DNA of 64,000 nt from Enterobacter sp. SA187 (GCF_001888805.2 NZ_CP019113.1:3658001-3722000), one strand, 5' to 3'. Shown: positions 7,060 to 14,355, counted from the first letter of the stretch. A program made the numbers and translations. Notes: generated by a model from the letters alone, not told the origin.

Positions 7060-8313
7060 GTTATTTGTTCCGAGATCGGTGATCGGTATGTTCTGCGACT
7101 GGCGCGTTGCCACATCGCCACCGGGCAGGGGCGGCAGGTTATCCAGCCGTCGTACTTCATTTACGGTACGGATCCCGGTATTAACCATGATCTGCATAAA
7201 CGAGGCCCGGCTTGTAGAATCGCCGCGCAACAGCCCGTCGAGATTATGTTCGGCGTGAATACTGCCCTGCTCTGATTCTTTAACCAGCCAGCGCTCAATG
7301 CTGTATTCCCAGCGATCGAGATAAGGTTTAAGGGTGTACTGGAGGAAGCCGAGGTTTTGCTGCTCGATGCCGGATCCCCATGAGGTGCTTTTATCCACAT
7401 CCCCTACCAGATGCGGAGGTACACCGTAAAAGCGCGCCAGTTCGGCGACCTGAAATTTTCGCGCTGCCAGAATTTCGGAGTCCTGAGGCGAAACCCCGAT
7501 AGCCTGTGTAGTGAAACCGCTCTCCAGGATCCACAGGCGTTTCTTAACCGGACCGCCGGCAATCTCTTTGAAGTTTTCTTCCAGTTGCCCGCGCTGCTCT
7601 TTGGTCAGTACCTTGCCGTCAGTCATCAGGATCTGCGGTGACTTCGCGCCGTTTGCGAAAAACTCACGCTGGTTATCTTCCATGGCAATGGCAACACCGG
7701 CAGACTTCGCGCTGAACGCCAGGGGTGACAGTCCGGTCAGGCCATTAAAACCAAATCCCTTGAGATGGAAGATTTCTTTCTGTGAAAAGTCGGCATATTC
7801 CGTGTCACGGCGGTACCGGTAGATAATGGTTTTACCGTTATCGCTGAGCCGCACCTCCATGTTGGCACTCATCAGCGGAACCATACTGATAACGTCGCCG
7901 ACGCTGTTTCGTTCCACATGCGCGTAGGCATTTCCGTAGGCACACAGCTGCATTGTCATGGCCTCGCGAAACTCCAGCGCGGTCATGAAATTGTTAGGCC
8001 GGAAGCGCAGAAGCTTTGCGAGAGGATGCGTGCCCGGTACTTTGCTGCGCTGATCATCTTTGGTCTGGTAGACATCAAGGGGTAACGATGCGGTGACGGT
8101 GGAGATAAGCCTGATACAGGCCCACACCGTACTGATTTGCATATTACGCTCGTCAGTCACCACCGAGTCACCGACCACACCGTGCGCAGACGTTCCCGCC
8201 ATCTGCGAACCTTTATCCGGCGTCACCAGTCGGCCGCCGGTCAGGATGGAGGCCATGCGCGCCCAGAATGGCGATCGCGTTCGCAGGTCAATGCTGTAAT
8301 CGGTATCAGCCAT
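7036..8313 (-). CDS. Portal protein (HK97 gp3 family)
   Basis: A 425-residue protein starting MADTDYSIDLRTRSPFWARM. It shows the HK97/phage portal family landmarks: ISTVWACIRLISTVTASLPL near residue 60, KEIFHLKGFGFNGLTGLSPL in the middle, and FYGVPPHLVGDVDKSTSWGS in the second half. Twelve copies form the channel at one capsid vertex through which DNA enters. It directly follows the large terminase gene (2-base gap) and precedes the protease. Confidence 0.95.
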   Translation of the reverse strand: MADTDYSIDLRTRSPFWARMASILTGGRLVTPDKGSQMAGTSAHGVVGDSVVTDERNMQISTVWACIRLISTVTASLPLDVYQTKDDQRSKVPGTHPLAKLLRFRPNNFMTALEFREAMTMQLCAYGNAYAHVERNSVGDVISMVPLMSANMEVRLSDNGKTIIYRYRRDTEYADFSQKEIFHLKGFGFNGLTGLSPLAFSAKSAGVAIAMEDNQREFFANGAKSPQILMTDGKVLTKEQRGQLEENFKEIAGGPVKKRLWILESGFTTQAIGVSPQDSEILAARKFQVAELARFYGVPPHLVGDVDKSTSWGSGIEQQNLGFLQYTLKPYLDRWEYSIERWLVKESEQGSIHAEHNLDGLLRGDSTSRASFMQIMVNTGIRTVNEVRRLDNLPPLPGGDVATRQSQNIPITDLGTNNKPLSGGA

Positions 8314-8315
8314 GT

Positions 8316-9848
8316 TTACACGCTCAAAAAGTTGTAAATGAAATCGTTAACGTCACCCTGCTCTTCCACCTCGTCGCTGTTCTGCGCCCCGACGGACATT
8401 GCCAGCGCGACCATGCCATCGATGCGCCCGCTAGATTTGCCTTTTACGAATTTGCGGTTGCCCGCAGGGTCAGTGATGACGGTCGCATTTTTGGCGCACA
8501 TCTCCAGGATCGGATGATTGCCGTGCTTCAGCTGCGCGCCGAGCAGTTTGGTTTCCAGCTCACGCAGCGCCGGCGACATAGATACAAAGCCCTGCCCGAA
8601 TTCCACGAACCGTTCGAGTTCAGCTTCTGTGAATCCGGCGTCAATAAGGTGCGGGCGAAGAAAGCGCATGTTGTAACGGTCAAAGGCCAGCGCCCTGACG
8701 TTGCAGGTATCGAAGATGTCGCGCAGCTCTTTTGCGATAAAGGCGTACTCAATGGCCTTGCCGGGCGTTGTGTTGAGGTAACCCTGCCGCGCCCAGATGT
8801 CATAGGGCACGCGATCGTTACGGGCCTTATCAGCCAGTCCTTCCGCAGGAAGCCAGAACTTACAGTGCACATCGCCTCTGGCAGAATTCAGCACCAGCGC
8901 CGTCAGATCCGAGACGCTGGACAGGTCAAGCCCGCCCCAGACGGTGGCACCGGCCAGGCTGTCAGGTTCTTCTTTATTCATATGCCAGACGGTCTGACTG
9001 ACGAAGGGGCTTTTCGCTTCCACCCGCCGGTTAAGGACAAGGTTTTCAAACTCAGCCTGGCGCGACGGCAGACGTTTGGCGCTGGCGGCCATGTCCAGCA
9101 CTTCCTGCTGGTTCATGAACACATCAAATGCCGGGTTTGCTGCTCTGATCGCTTCAACCGAAAACGGATCAATATCTTCTGGCGCAGTCTGTAACCGGAC
9201 CACCGTGCGCGGGTCGGCGCCAGTCAGCCCGTCATCAATCAGCAGGCTCAGGAGGTCGCTGGCATCCGGTGCCTGGGTACTGATAATCACCGAGATCGGG
9301 TTTTCCTGCGCGGCGGTTGCTGTCTCCAGTGCCTCGTAAAGCGGATCACGCGGGCCACGAACCTGGCCTAACTCATCGTGGGCCACAAAGCGCGGCGAGA
9401 ATCCGTAAGCGGTTGTAGCTTCGGCGCTCAGCGCCCGGTAATAGGAGCCCAGTTCAGGGCAATGGATCTCTTTGGCTGAGTCTTTAATCGCCACGTACTG
9501 CATCAGCACCGGGTTCATCCGGCACATTTTTGAGGCGAGGTTAAAGAGGATTGCAGCCTGATCGCGGGAACGCGCCGCTGAATAAAGCTGGGAGTTGTGC
9601 GCCGCCTCCGGGCCAACCAGATAAAGCAGCATCAGCATGGCAGTTTCCACCGTCTTGGCGTTTTTACGCCCCCTGCTGATGATCGCGCGGCGGGTGCCGT
9701 GCACGTTGTCAAAAATTGCCCTGAAGTCATCCTTCATGAAATCGGCCATCTTCAGCCGCTGTCCGACAAACTTGCCCTCAGGAATGAGGATGTTCTGCTC
9801 ACACCACCGGATGTTTCGTTCAGCCCGTGTAAGGTTCTTTTTAACCAT
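8316..9848 (-). CDS. Terminase large subunit (HK97 gp2-like)
   Basis: A 510-residue packaging motor. Walker A variant SRGRKNAKT lies at residues 58-66 and Walker B plus catalytic Glu in RFVAHDELG (Asp158-Glu159). The C-terminal nuclease domain is visible from VWGGLDLSSVSDLTALVL with its metal-binding Asp, ending with GRIDGMVALAMSVGA. The enzyme cuts concatemeric DNA at cos and pumps it into the prohead with ATP. It pairs with the P27-type small subunit just upstream. Confidence 0.96.
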   Translation of the reverse strand: MVKKNLTRAERNIRWCEQNILIPEGKFVGQRLKMADFMKDDFRAIFDNVHGTRRAIISRGRKNAKTVETAMLMLLYLVGPEAAHNSQLYSAARSRDQAAILFNLASKMCRMNPVLMQYVAIKDSAKEIHCPELGSYYRALSAEATTAYGFSPRFVAHDELGQVRGPRDPLYEALETATAAQENPISVIISTQAPDASDLLSLLIDDGLTGADPRTVVRLQTAPEDIDPFSVEAIRAANPAFDVFMNQQEVLDMAASAKRLPSRQAEFENLVLNRRVEAKSPFVSQTVWHMNKEEPDSLAGATVWGGLDLSSVSDLTALVLNSARGDVHCKFWLPAEGLADKARNDRVPYDIWARQGYLNTTPGKAIEYAFIAKELRDIFDTCNVRALAFDRYNMRFLRPHLIDAGFTEAELERFVEFGQGFVSMSPALRELETKLLGAQLKHGNHPILEMCAKNATVITDPAGNRKFVKGKSSGRIDGMVALAMSVGAQNSDEVEEQGDVNDFIYNFLSV

Positions 9849-9861
9849 CAGCTACTCAGCC

Positions 9862-10296
9862 TTAATCAATTTCCCAGGGCTTCTTCTCCCGCGCCAGGTT
9901 GTTATGCGCCCGCCCTACTGTTTTCGGGTCGGCTGTGGCCTGGCGCGTGATCCGCAAACGGGTAGCCAGTGAAGATGCGGAACGGACTTCACGCTCACGC
10001 ATGGTCAGCAACCGGTCGTAACGCTTAAGGCCATCTTCACGGGACAGCCATTCCAGCTCGAACGCTTCCAGCTGCGTGGTGATGATCCTGGCCTGCACGA
10101 CATGGCGGCAGTACATCTCCATCATGTCGCGATGGGTTTCGGTGAACGAACTGGCAGGATTGTAATTGACCAGTCGGATCCAGACATTGATCTCCGGATC
10201 GCTGAGATGCAGCGACGGCTGTAATCTGCTTTCAGCCAGCGCCGGCAGCGAGACAGCAGACGTCGCAGCGAGAGACTTTCTGCCTCGCTGTGCCAT
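9862..10296 (-). CDS. Terminase small subunit (P27 family)
   Basis: A 144-residue protein starting MAQRGRKSLAATSAVSLPAL. The helical middle (TETHRDMMEMYCRHVVQARI) and the C-terminal LRITRQATADPKTVGRAHNN match the P27/HK97-type small terminase, which recognises the packaging site and regulates the large subunit. ATG 10296 has AAGGA eight bases upstream; a GTG at 10299 is less likely. A G-rich region, the candidate cos, lies just upstream. Confidence 0.88.
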   Translation of the reverse strand: MAQRGRKSLAATSAVSLPALAESRLQPSLHLSDPEINVWIRLVNYNPASSFTETHRDMMEMYCRHVVQARIITTQLEAFELEWLSREDGLKRYDRLLTMREREVRSASSLATRLRITRQATADPKTVGRAHNNLAREKKPWEID

Positions 10297-10371
10297 CACT
10301 TTTTCCTTTTTTTCTGGACGTTTTTAATAAAAAGACTGAGGGCGCGGTCTTTAAGATTTTGCCGTCAGAGT

Positions 10372-10400
10372 TTTATCCCTCCCCCCCACCCTTCCGGTCT
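10372..10400. other. Candidate cos region (G/C run next to small terminase)
   Basis: Between the small terminase and the next small gene there is a gene-free segment with a strand-asymmetric run: CCCTCCCCCCCACCC at 10377-10391. HK97-type phages with an HNH gene beside terS carry their 3'-overhang cos sites here, often in G-rich DNA. The call is positional and compositional only; the exact cut cannot be read. Confidence 0.35.
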
Positions 10401-10418
10401 GACAAATGAGAATCGCTC

Positions 10419-10628
10419 TCACTTCTCGATGATGCGCAGGTTATCGCGGGGCTGAGGGTTTGGCACCAGTCGTTCGCGGGTACCGATGGGAATGGTCAAT
10501 GTAACCGTGGGCAGCGTCTCGCCTACCTGATGGTGGAGGCTGATCGCAGTGAGTGAGCTGAAGCTGATGCCATCGATGCTCAGTTCAATCAGCTTGCCTT
10601 CACGGTATTCAATCCTGAGGTCCTGCAT
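10419..10628 (-). CDS. Small phage protein of unknown function
   Basis: A 69-residue protein starting MQDLRIEYREGKLIELSIDG, with AAAGGAG before ATG 10628. It is predicted to be mostly beta-strands with no Cys and no membrane segment. It lies between the HNH nuclease and the cos/terminase region. The family is not recognised with certainty; a role near packaging is only suggested by position. Confidence 0.6.
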   Translation of the reverse strand: MQDLRIEYREGKLIELSIDGISFSSLTAISLHHQVGETLPTVTLTIPIGTRERLVPNPQPRDNLRIIEK

Positions 10629-10640
10629 TGCATGCTCCTT

Positions 10641-10931
10641 TTACCAGATAACCCGGCCTTCACTGTCGAACTCTGTCACCGTTCCGCCCTTCTCCATGCG
10701 CTGCTTCACGGAGTCGTGGCAGCGTTTGCATAAACTTTGTAAATTTTCCGGGTCGTGAAAGAGTGTTTCATCACCCTTATGCGGTGTGACGTGGTCAACG
10801 ATGGAGGCTGACACTACCTGATTACGTTTAAGGTGAAACTCGCACAGTGGCTGTTTCTGCAACTGGTGGTAACGCAGACGGTACCAGCGCTTGGTGTTGT
10901 AGAGGTTATGCCAGGGTGAACTGGAAGCCAT
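10641..10931 (-). CDS. HNH endonuclease (HK97 gp74-like)
   Basis: A 96-residue protein from ATG 10931 (GGAG eight bases upstream). It contains the zinc-finger HNH arrangement: LCEFHLKRN, VDHVTPHKGDETLFHDPENL and LCKRCHDSVKQR. In HK97 the equivalent gp74 stimulates terminase cutting at cos, and HNH genes beside P27-type terminases are a conserved packaging feature. The frame is open upstream to 11030, but the start at 10931 gives the normal family length. Confidence 0.9.
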   Translation of the reverse strand: MASSSPWHNLYNTKRWYRLRYHQLQKQPLCEFHLKRNQVVSASIVDHVTPHKGDETLFHDPENLQSLCKRCHDSVKQRMEKGGTVTEFDSEGRVIW

Positions 10932-10943
10932 ATTCACTCCAAT

Positions 10944-10973
10944 AAAAAAGCCACCAGCGGATACCAGTGGCTT
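10944..10973 (-). terminator. Rho-independent terminator upstream of the HNH gene
   Basis: On the minus strand AAGCCAC pairs with GTGGCTT across a 12-base loop and is followed by TTTTTTATT. It lies just before the ribosome site of the HNH gene and separates the lysis/accessory block from the packaging block, so read-through would depend on Q antitermination. Confidence 0.6.
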
Positions 10974-10981
10974 GAATGGGT

Positions 10982-11085
10982 TGTGGTGTACGTGTTGGCT
11001 CGGGTGTGCCGATCTAAGTCGGATAGCCATCGTAAAGGTGCGCTCGCCTTTTCCTGCTTATTTGACGATTAACACGCACACCACA
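10982..11085 (-). repeat. Long-range inverted repeat upstream of the HNH gene
   Basis: TGTGGTGTACGTGTT (10982-10996) is repeated inverted as AACACGCACACCACA (11071-11085), 15 bases with one mismatch, enclosing 74 bases. No protein gene is convincing inside. It lies in the gap between the Acb2-like gene and the HNH gene and may form a large stem-loop in the late transcript. Confidence 0.6.
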
Positions 11086-11130
11086 ATTCGTCATTATCAC
11101 AGGCACTCAGTGAATGCCTGCTGTAATGCC

Positions 11131-11367
11131 TTAACAGTCGTCATCAGGCTTGGCTACAGAGCGACACGCAAACATGCAAGCTTTCTGCATTTCCGTTTTC
11201 GCCATAGCAACCCAGCGCGGATCTGCGCCTGTCTCTTTAGCTGTATCCAGTAGGTGGAGGAAATGACGACTCACATCTTTCATCCGGTTCATCACTTCAA
11301 TATCGCCCGGCGTTAACGTGCGATAACCCTTAACGGTGCTGCCGTCCTGCGGTTTTGCTTCGCTCAT
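11131..11367 (-). CDS. Acb2/Tad1-hairpin-like protein, putative anti-CBASS cyclic-nucleotide sponge
   Basis: A 78-residue protein containing GYRTLTPGDIEVMNRMKDVS followed by DPRWVAMAKTEMQKACMFAC and RSVAKPDDDC. The two-helix pattern GYR-L-x2-x-I-x-x-MN ... RWV-x-x-x-x-T-x-x-Q ... x-R-(S/A)-V-A-x-P matches the family of small phage proteins typified by Acb2, which sequester cyclic di- and trinucleotides and so block CBASS defence. The match is from memory of the family pattern. It sits alone between the lipoprotein and HNH genes, in the accessory part of the late operon. Confidence 0.65.
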   Translation of the reverse strand: MSEAKPQDGSTVKGYRTLTPGDIEVMNRMKDVSRHFLHLLDTAKETGADPRWVAMAKTEMQKACMFACRSVAKPDDDC

Positions 11368-11420
11368 TGTTTTACCTTATGGGTTAATGGTGCGCTGCGA
11401 TGCGCTTTAAATGACGGCGA

Positions 11421-11798
11421 TTAACGAACGTCAATATCAGGGATGATCACCGACGGCTTGAAGGTGACACGGTAATGGTTAACGCTGGCGTTCGTGCCGC
11501 TCAGGTCTTCCATAAACCAGGTCACGTTATCCGACAGGCCCAGCATGTGCTTTTTGTAAGTGTCCGGCCCGGTCTTGCAGATAACGCCCAGCGTTCGCTC
11601 GGTGCTGGTATTGTCCTTTGAGCAAAGCCCGGTAATTTCCAGCATGAACTCGCCGGTAATCCCGTTATAAAAAACAAAGCGCCGTTGCGCCTCAAAGTTA
11701 TCAGCGGCCTTGCTTACGTTGCGGCTGGCTACATCGGCATCATTGATATCGCAGGCAGCAAGCGCCAGCACCGCCAGGCAGAGAAGCGTCTTTCTCAT
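11421..11798 (-). CDS. Prophage-encoded lipoprotein (beta-sandwich type)
   Basis: A 125-residue protein with a clear lipoprotein signal, MRKTLLCLAVLALAACD, with lipobox LALAAC. The mature part is beta-rich with one Cys pair candidate (LCSKDN, VICKTG), giving a compact periplasmic domain. Asp follows the lipid Cys, which in E. coli favours retention in the inner membrane. Lipoproteins at this place in lambdoid prophages often change the lysogen surface or block superinfection, but no function is shown. The start codon lies in TGATG, overlapping the stop of a 37-codon frame upstream. Confidence 0.75.
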   Translation of the reverse strand: MRKTLLCLAVLALAACDINDADVASRNVSKAADNFEAQRRFVFYNGITGEFMLEITGLCSKDNTSTERTLGVICKTGPDTYKKHMLGLSDNVTWFMEDLSGTNASVNHYRVTFKPSVIIPDIDVR

Positions 11799-12075
11799 CA
11801 CGTTTTACCAGAGTAATTGATTGTCTCGTTGCTCAGGGTGAGCAGTGGGCCGGAGTCGCGGCGCTTCGCAGCGTGGCTAACCGTGTTGTTGTGCAGCGGA
11901 GAGAACATCATCAGGCGCTCTGCTGTGAAAGCGCCTTGTGACAGTGTCTCAGGAAAAAACGTTGACTAAACGGCATTCATTCGTGAGCCATATATCATTT
12001 CCACAGAAATATTGCTGACACTTTCAGGTGATTCGCTACGTTAGAACCGTTACACACACAGCAAACGGAGAAAAT

Positions 12076-12456
12076 ATGAACCTTGATGTACTGAATTTTC
12101 TTGTTCGGAATCGTGAAGAATTAATTCGTGATTCAGCAAATGATAATGGACTAAACGAAGATAATGTTTGGGGTGTCGCTCAAAAAGTCGTGGGTGAAAA
12201 TAGCATCACCGGCTTATCTGAAAAGCAACGTTACCTGTTCGATAATGCTCTACTTCCCCTCATAGAGGATGTACCTTGCCAAGGATGGTATGACGAATTT
12301 GATGGTGACGAGGGCTCGCATTTCGACTGTCCAAGCACAATTGAAGAAGGAAGGCTCATTCACTGCTACCAAGAAGAAAGCATGCTCTGCGAAAGTTGCG
12401 AAGAAGAAGAATCTTTTCGCGCTTCAAACAAACGCAGATTCATGGAAGATGATTAA
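12076..12456 (+). CDS. Lone opposite-strand gene (moron) in late region, unknown function
   Basis: A 126-residue acidic protein starting MNLDVLNFLVRNREELIRDS, with GGAG six bases before ATG 12076. It is the only gene of this region read rightwards, against the late operon, and is visibly AT-richer than its neighbours, the usual signs of a moron expressed in the lysogen. The C-terminal half carries His/Cys clusters (GSHFDCPS, LIHCYQEE, MLCESCEEEE) that could bind a metal. A hairpin with T-run follows its stop. No family could be named. Confidence 0.8.
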   Translation: MNLDVLNFLVRNREELIRDSANDNGLNEDNVWGVAQKVVGENSITGLSEKQRYLFDNALLPLIEDVPCQGWYDEFDGDEGSHFDCPSTIEEGRLIHCYQEESMLCESCEEEESFRASNKRRFMEDD

Positions 12457-12674
12457 TTCTCCTTCGCGTGGCAGTTATCCTGCCACGCTTTGTTATGCGC
12501 CGCGACGTCGGCTTTGGTCTGCCTGTCCATCACGGCTACGTCATGGGCAGTTACGTAAATCGGCCGCACCCAGTCGCAGGCGGTATCTACAACCTCAATC
12601 CTTACGCTGCCAGTTGTCGAGCAGCTCGCGATCAACATCATCGCCAGACATATGGTTAACAGCCTGTTCAGCAT
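12453..12674 (-). CDS. Outer spanin lipoprotein (Rz1/LysC-like)
   Basis: A 73-residue lipoprotein starting MLNRLLTICLAMMLIASCST, lipobox LIASC. The mature part has CDWVRPIYVTAHDVAVMDRQ and AHNKAWQDNC, the pattern of P2 LysC-type Rz1 proteins. Its start lies inside the inner spanin gene in another frame, the usual nested arrangement. Together with the inner spanin it fuses the two membranes in the last step of lysis. A longer frame starting at 12749 is ignored because it lacks the lipoprotein signal at its N-terminus. Confidence 0.85.
   Translation of the reverse strand: MLNRLLTICLAMMLIASCSTTGSVRIEVVDTACDWVRPIYVTAHDVAVMDRQTKADVAAHNKAWQDNCHAKEN
12466..12494. terminator. Perfect hairpin with T-run after the opposite-strand gene
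   Basis: GCGTGGCAG and CTGCCACGC form a 9-bp stem with loop TTATC, followed on the plus strand by TTTGTT. It ends the rightward gene 12076-12456. On the other strand the same bases encode the last residues of the outer spanin, so it is embedded in two convergent genes. Confidence 0.75.
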
Positions 12675-12864
12675 CTGCCGCCCTCTTTGTTGCTTCAACG
12701 CGGCGTTCTGCCGCTGCTGCACTGCCTGCGGCCCGCTGTTCTGCCTCACGCGCCCGGGCGTCCGCCTCGGCAGTGTCTTTGCCCTGCGATTTACTGATGC
12801 GCCAGGTGCCCACCAGCAGGAGCACCAGTGTAATTATGCCGCCGATCAACCCTTCAGCACCCAT
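12595..12864 (-). CDS. Inner-membrane spanin (Rz-like)
   Basis: An 89-residue protein from ATG 12864: MGAEGLIGGIITLVLLLVGT is one membrane segment, followed by an Ala/Glu/Arg-rich coiled coil (AEADARAREAEQRAAGSAAA) reaching into the periplasm. This is Rz-type architecture without the family's usual length, and it partners the overlapping Rz1-like lipoprotein. The start overlaps the stop of the preceding small holin-like gene by one base (TAATG). Confidence 0.75.
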   Translation of the reverse strand: MGAEGLIGGIITLVLLLVGTWRISKSQGKDTAEADARAREAEQRAAGSAAAAERRVEATKRAADAEQAVNHMSGDDVDRELLDNWQRKD

Positions 12865-13076
12865 TACGGTTTCTCCGTTACAGTTGGCTGTTTCACCAGG
12901 CGGCCAATGATGCCGCATACCGCCACAACCGCAGTGATGGTGCCCATCCAGCTTGCCGGGATGTTTGCTTTCACATCATCAGGCAGTTGCGACCAGATAA
13001 GCGGGATGGCGCCAGCTACTGCCAGCGCCTGAACGCTGAACAGCCGCCACCACTTACGCCAGTTTTCGATAACCAT
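12864..13076 (-). CDS. Small membrane protein of lysis cassette (DUF7940-like, possible holin)
   Basis: A 70-residue protein from ATG 13076: MVIENWRKWWRLFSVQALAV. It has two hydrophobic segments (FSVQALAVAGAIPLIWSQL and WMGTITAVVAVCGIIGRLV) separated by a short polar stretch, a class II holin-like topology. Comparable proteins lie between endolysin and spanin genes in many enterobacterial prophages. It may be a second holin, an antiholin or an accessory of the spanin pair. Confidence 0.7.
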   Translation of the reverse strand: MVIENWRKWWRLFSVQALAVAGAIPLIWSQLPDDVKANIPASWMGTITAVVAVCGIIGRLVKQPTVTEKP

Positions 13077-13083
13077 GCTCACC

Positions 13084-13707
13084 TCACAGTGCGCGACGGG
13101 CGCGCTTATAACGTTCAGCACGGTCATCGAGGCCGTTCTGCCCGCCGTTGATGATCTGCGTCACCCGCACCACATCGCCCGGATACCGCATGCAACCGCT
13201 GGTGGCAAAGAACCATGCCGCTGATCGGGCTGCGTGGCGGTCTTCCGCCAGCAATTCAGGCGTGGTGACCAGATCGAGTTTCAGGGCAGCACCGCATTTT
13301 CGGTAATTTTCCAGACCGGTGATCTGGATCAGACCGCGACCGCGATATTTCCAGCCATCCTGCGGACCTTTGTTGCCGTTGCGTTTGTTGTAAGCCAGAT
13401 TTGCGAGCGCGCGCTGGCGCTCCAGCGGAAGTGAAGGTTCACCGGCGCGGCGGCCAAGCATATTCGCCTGGTCCTGCGTGATACGCCCGGCGCGGATGAA
13501 ATCGGCCAGACCCGCCACGCTGTAGTTGAAGCTCTCCACCAGCGCGGTAAAGCCCGTTGATTCGTGGCCTACCTGCGCAATGAACATGGCCTGCTGCACC
13601 GGTTCGGTGATGCCGAATTCACGCATCGCCGCATCGATATGCGGAAACCAGCGCGCGGCTAACCCGGCGCTGAGATTAGCCGCCCGTTGAAATTGTGTCT
13701 GGTTCAT
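13084..13707 (-). CDS. Endolysin, glycoside hydrolase family 19-like
   Basis: A 207-residue protein starting MNQTQFQRAANLSAGLAARW with no signal peptide. Catalytic acids are expected at Glu49 (AQVGHESTGF) and Glu58 (LVESFNYS); WKYRGRGLIQITGLENYR is the family's conserved substrate-cleft motif. These chitinase-like phage lysins cleave peptidoglycan glycan strands once holin opens the inner membrane. The start overlaps the upstream holin stop by four bases. Confidence 0.93.
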   Translation of the reverse strand: MNQTQFQRAANLSAGLAARWFPHIDAAMREFGITEPVQQAMFIAQVGHESTGFTALVESFNYSVAGLADFIRAGRITQDQANMLGRRAGEPSLPLERQRALANLAYNKRNGNKGPQDGWKYRGRGLIQITGLENYRKCGAALKLDLVTTPELLAEDRHAARSAAWFFATSGCMRYPGDVVRVTQIINGGQNGLDDRAERYKRARRAL

Positions 13708-13988
13708 TCTGGCCTCAGTACCTGGAACAGCTGCGCCACATTACCCCGAGCCCTGAACACGGCGGCGCAGATGATTAAGTTGATGGTGACGGTCGCCCAG
13801 TGGGCGTGGAAATAGAAATCGAACAGGAAGCGGAACGGTACCGAGGCATACGCCAGGATAATCAGGTACGCCAGCCAGGACGCCCACCAGTTATGTTTGC
13901 CACCCGGCTTGCGGAACATCATCAGGCGCAGAACGATCGCGGTGCATGTCATTACGTTGGTCAGCACCAGAGGATCACTTATTACCAT
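13704..13988 (-). CDS. Holin (phage holin family 3-like)
   Basis: A 94-residue protein with three hydrophobic segments (LVLTNVMTCTAIVLRLMMF, WASWLAYLIILAYASVPFRF, ATVTINLIICAAVF) and a basic C-terminal tail. It lies immediately before the endolysin gene with a four-base overlap, the normal holin position. It should trigger lysis by forming holes in the inner membrane. Confidence 0.8.
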   Translation of the reverse strand: MVISDPLVLTNVMTCTAIVLRLMMFRKPGGKHNWWASWLAYLIILAYASVPFRFLFDFYFHAHWATVTINLIICAAVFRARGNVAQLFQVLRPE

Positions 13989-14355
13989 TGGTTCCTCCTC
14001 TCCACCTTTGCAATAACGTCAGCGGATCCTGCTCACTGAAAAAAGTGAGTGTCTTGATAGCCAGCGCGGAAAGAAGTACCGCGCCCAGCGCATCAAGCGG
14101 CTTGTCGTTGTAGCTGGTCATGCTGGCGAGCCAGGAGCCCACCAGCCCGGAACCATATACCCCGGCAAAATAGGAAACGATGAAGTATGCAGATCGGCGG
14201 AAAATCGTCAGGTCTGCTGCGGTGGCCACGTAGAAAACGGCACCAGCGAACGCGCCGAACACGACACCATAATCAGTGCCGGTCAGCAGTCCATAAATGC
14301 TGGCGCCCGTTAATGCACTCGCAGCTGCAACAGACCCGGATAAAGGTTCGGACAT
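13975..14355 (-). CDS. Second holin-like membrane protein (LydA/holin superfamily III-like)
   Basis: A 126-residue protein with three to four membrane segments (AASALTGASIYGLL, VVFGAFAGAVFYVATAADLT, YFIVSYFAGVYGSGLVGSWL, ALGAVLLSALAIKTLTFF). It resembles LydA-type putative phage holins and overlaps the next holin gene by 14 bases. Having two adjacent holin-type genes suggests a holin/antiholin pair, but which one makes the hole cannot be told from sequence. Confidence 0.7.
   Translation of the reverse strand: MSEPLSGSVAAASALTGASIYGLLTGTDYGVVFGAFAGAVFYVATAADLTIFRRSAYFIVSYFAGVYGSGLVGSWLASMTSYNDKPLDALGAVLLSALAIKTLTFFSEQDPLTLLQRWRGGTNGNK

Noticed and set aside
11798..11911. A 37-codon frame directly upstream of the lipoprotein gene
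   Set aside because: Its stop overlaps the lipoprotein start, but it lacks a ribosome site and recognisable features, so it is mentioned only as a possible leader peptide.
11950..11995. A sigma-70 promoter (TTGACT...TATATC) for the opposite-strand gene
   Set aside because: The two boxes are 23 bases apart, too far for a functional pair, so no promoter was listed.
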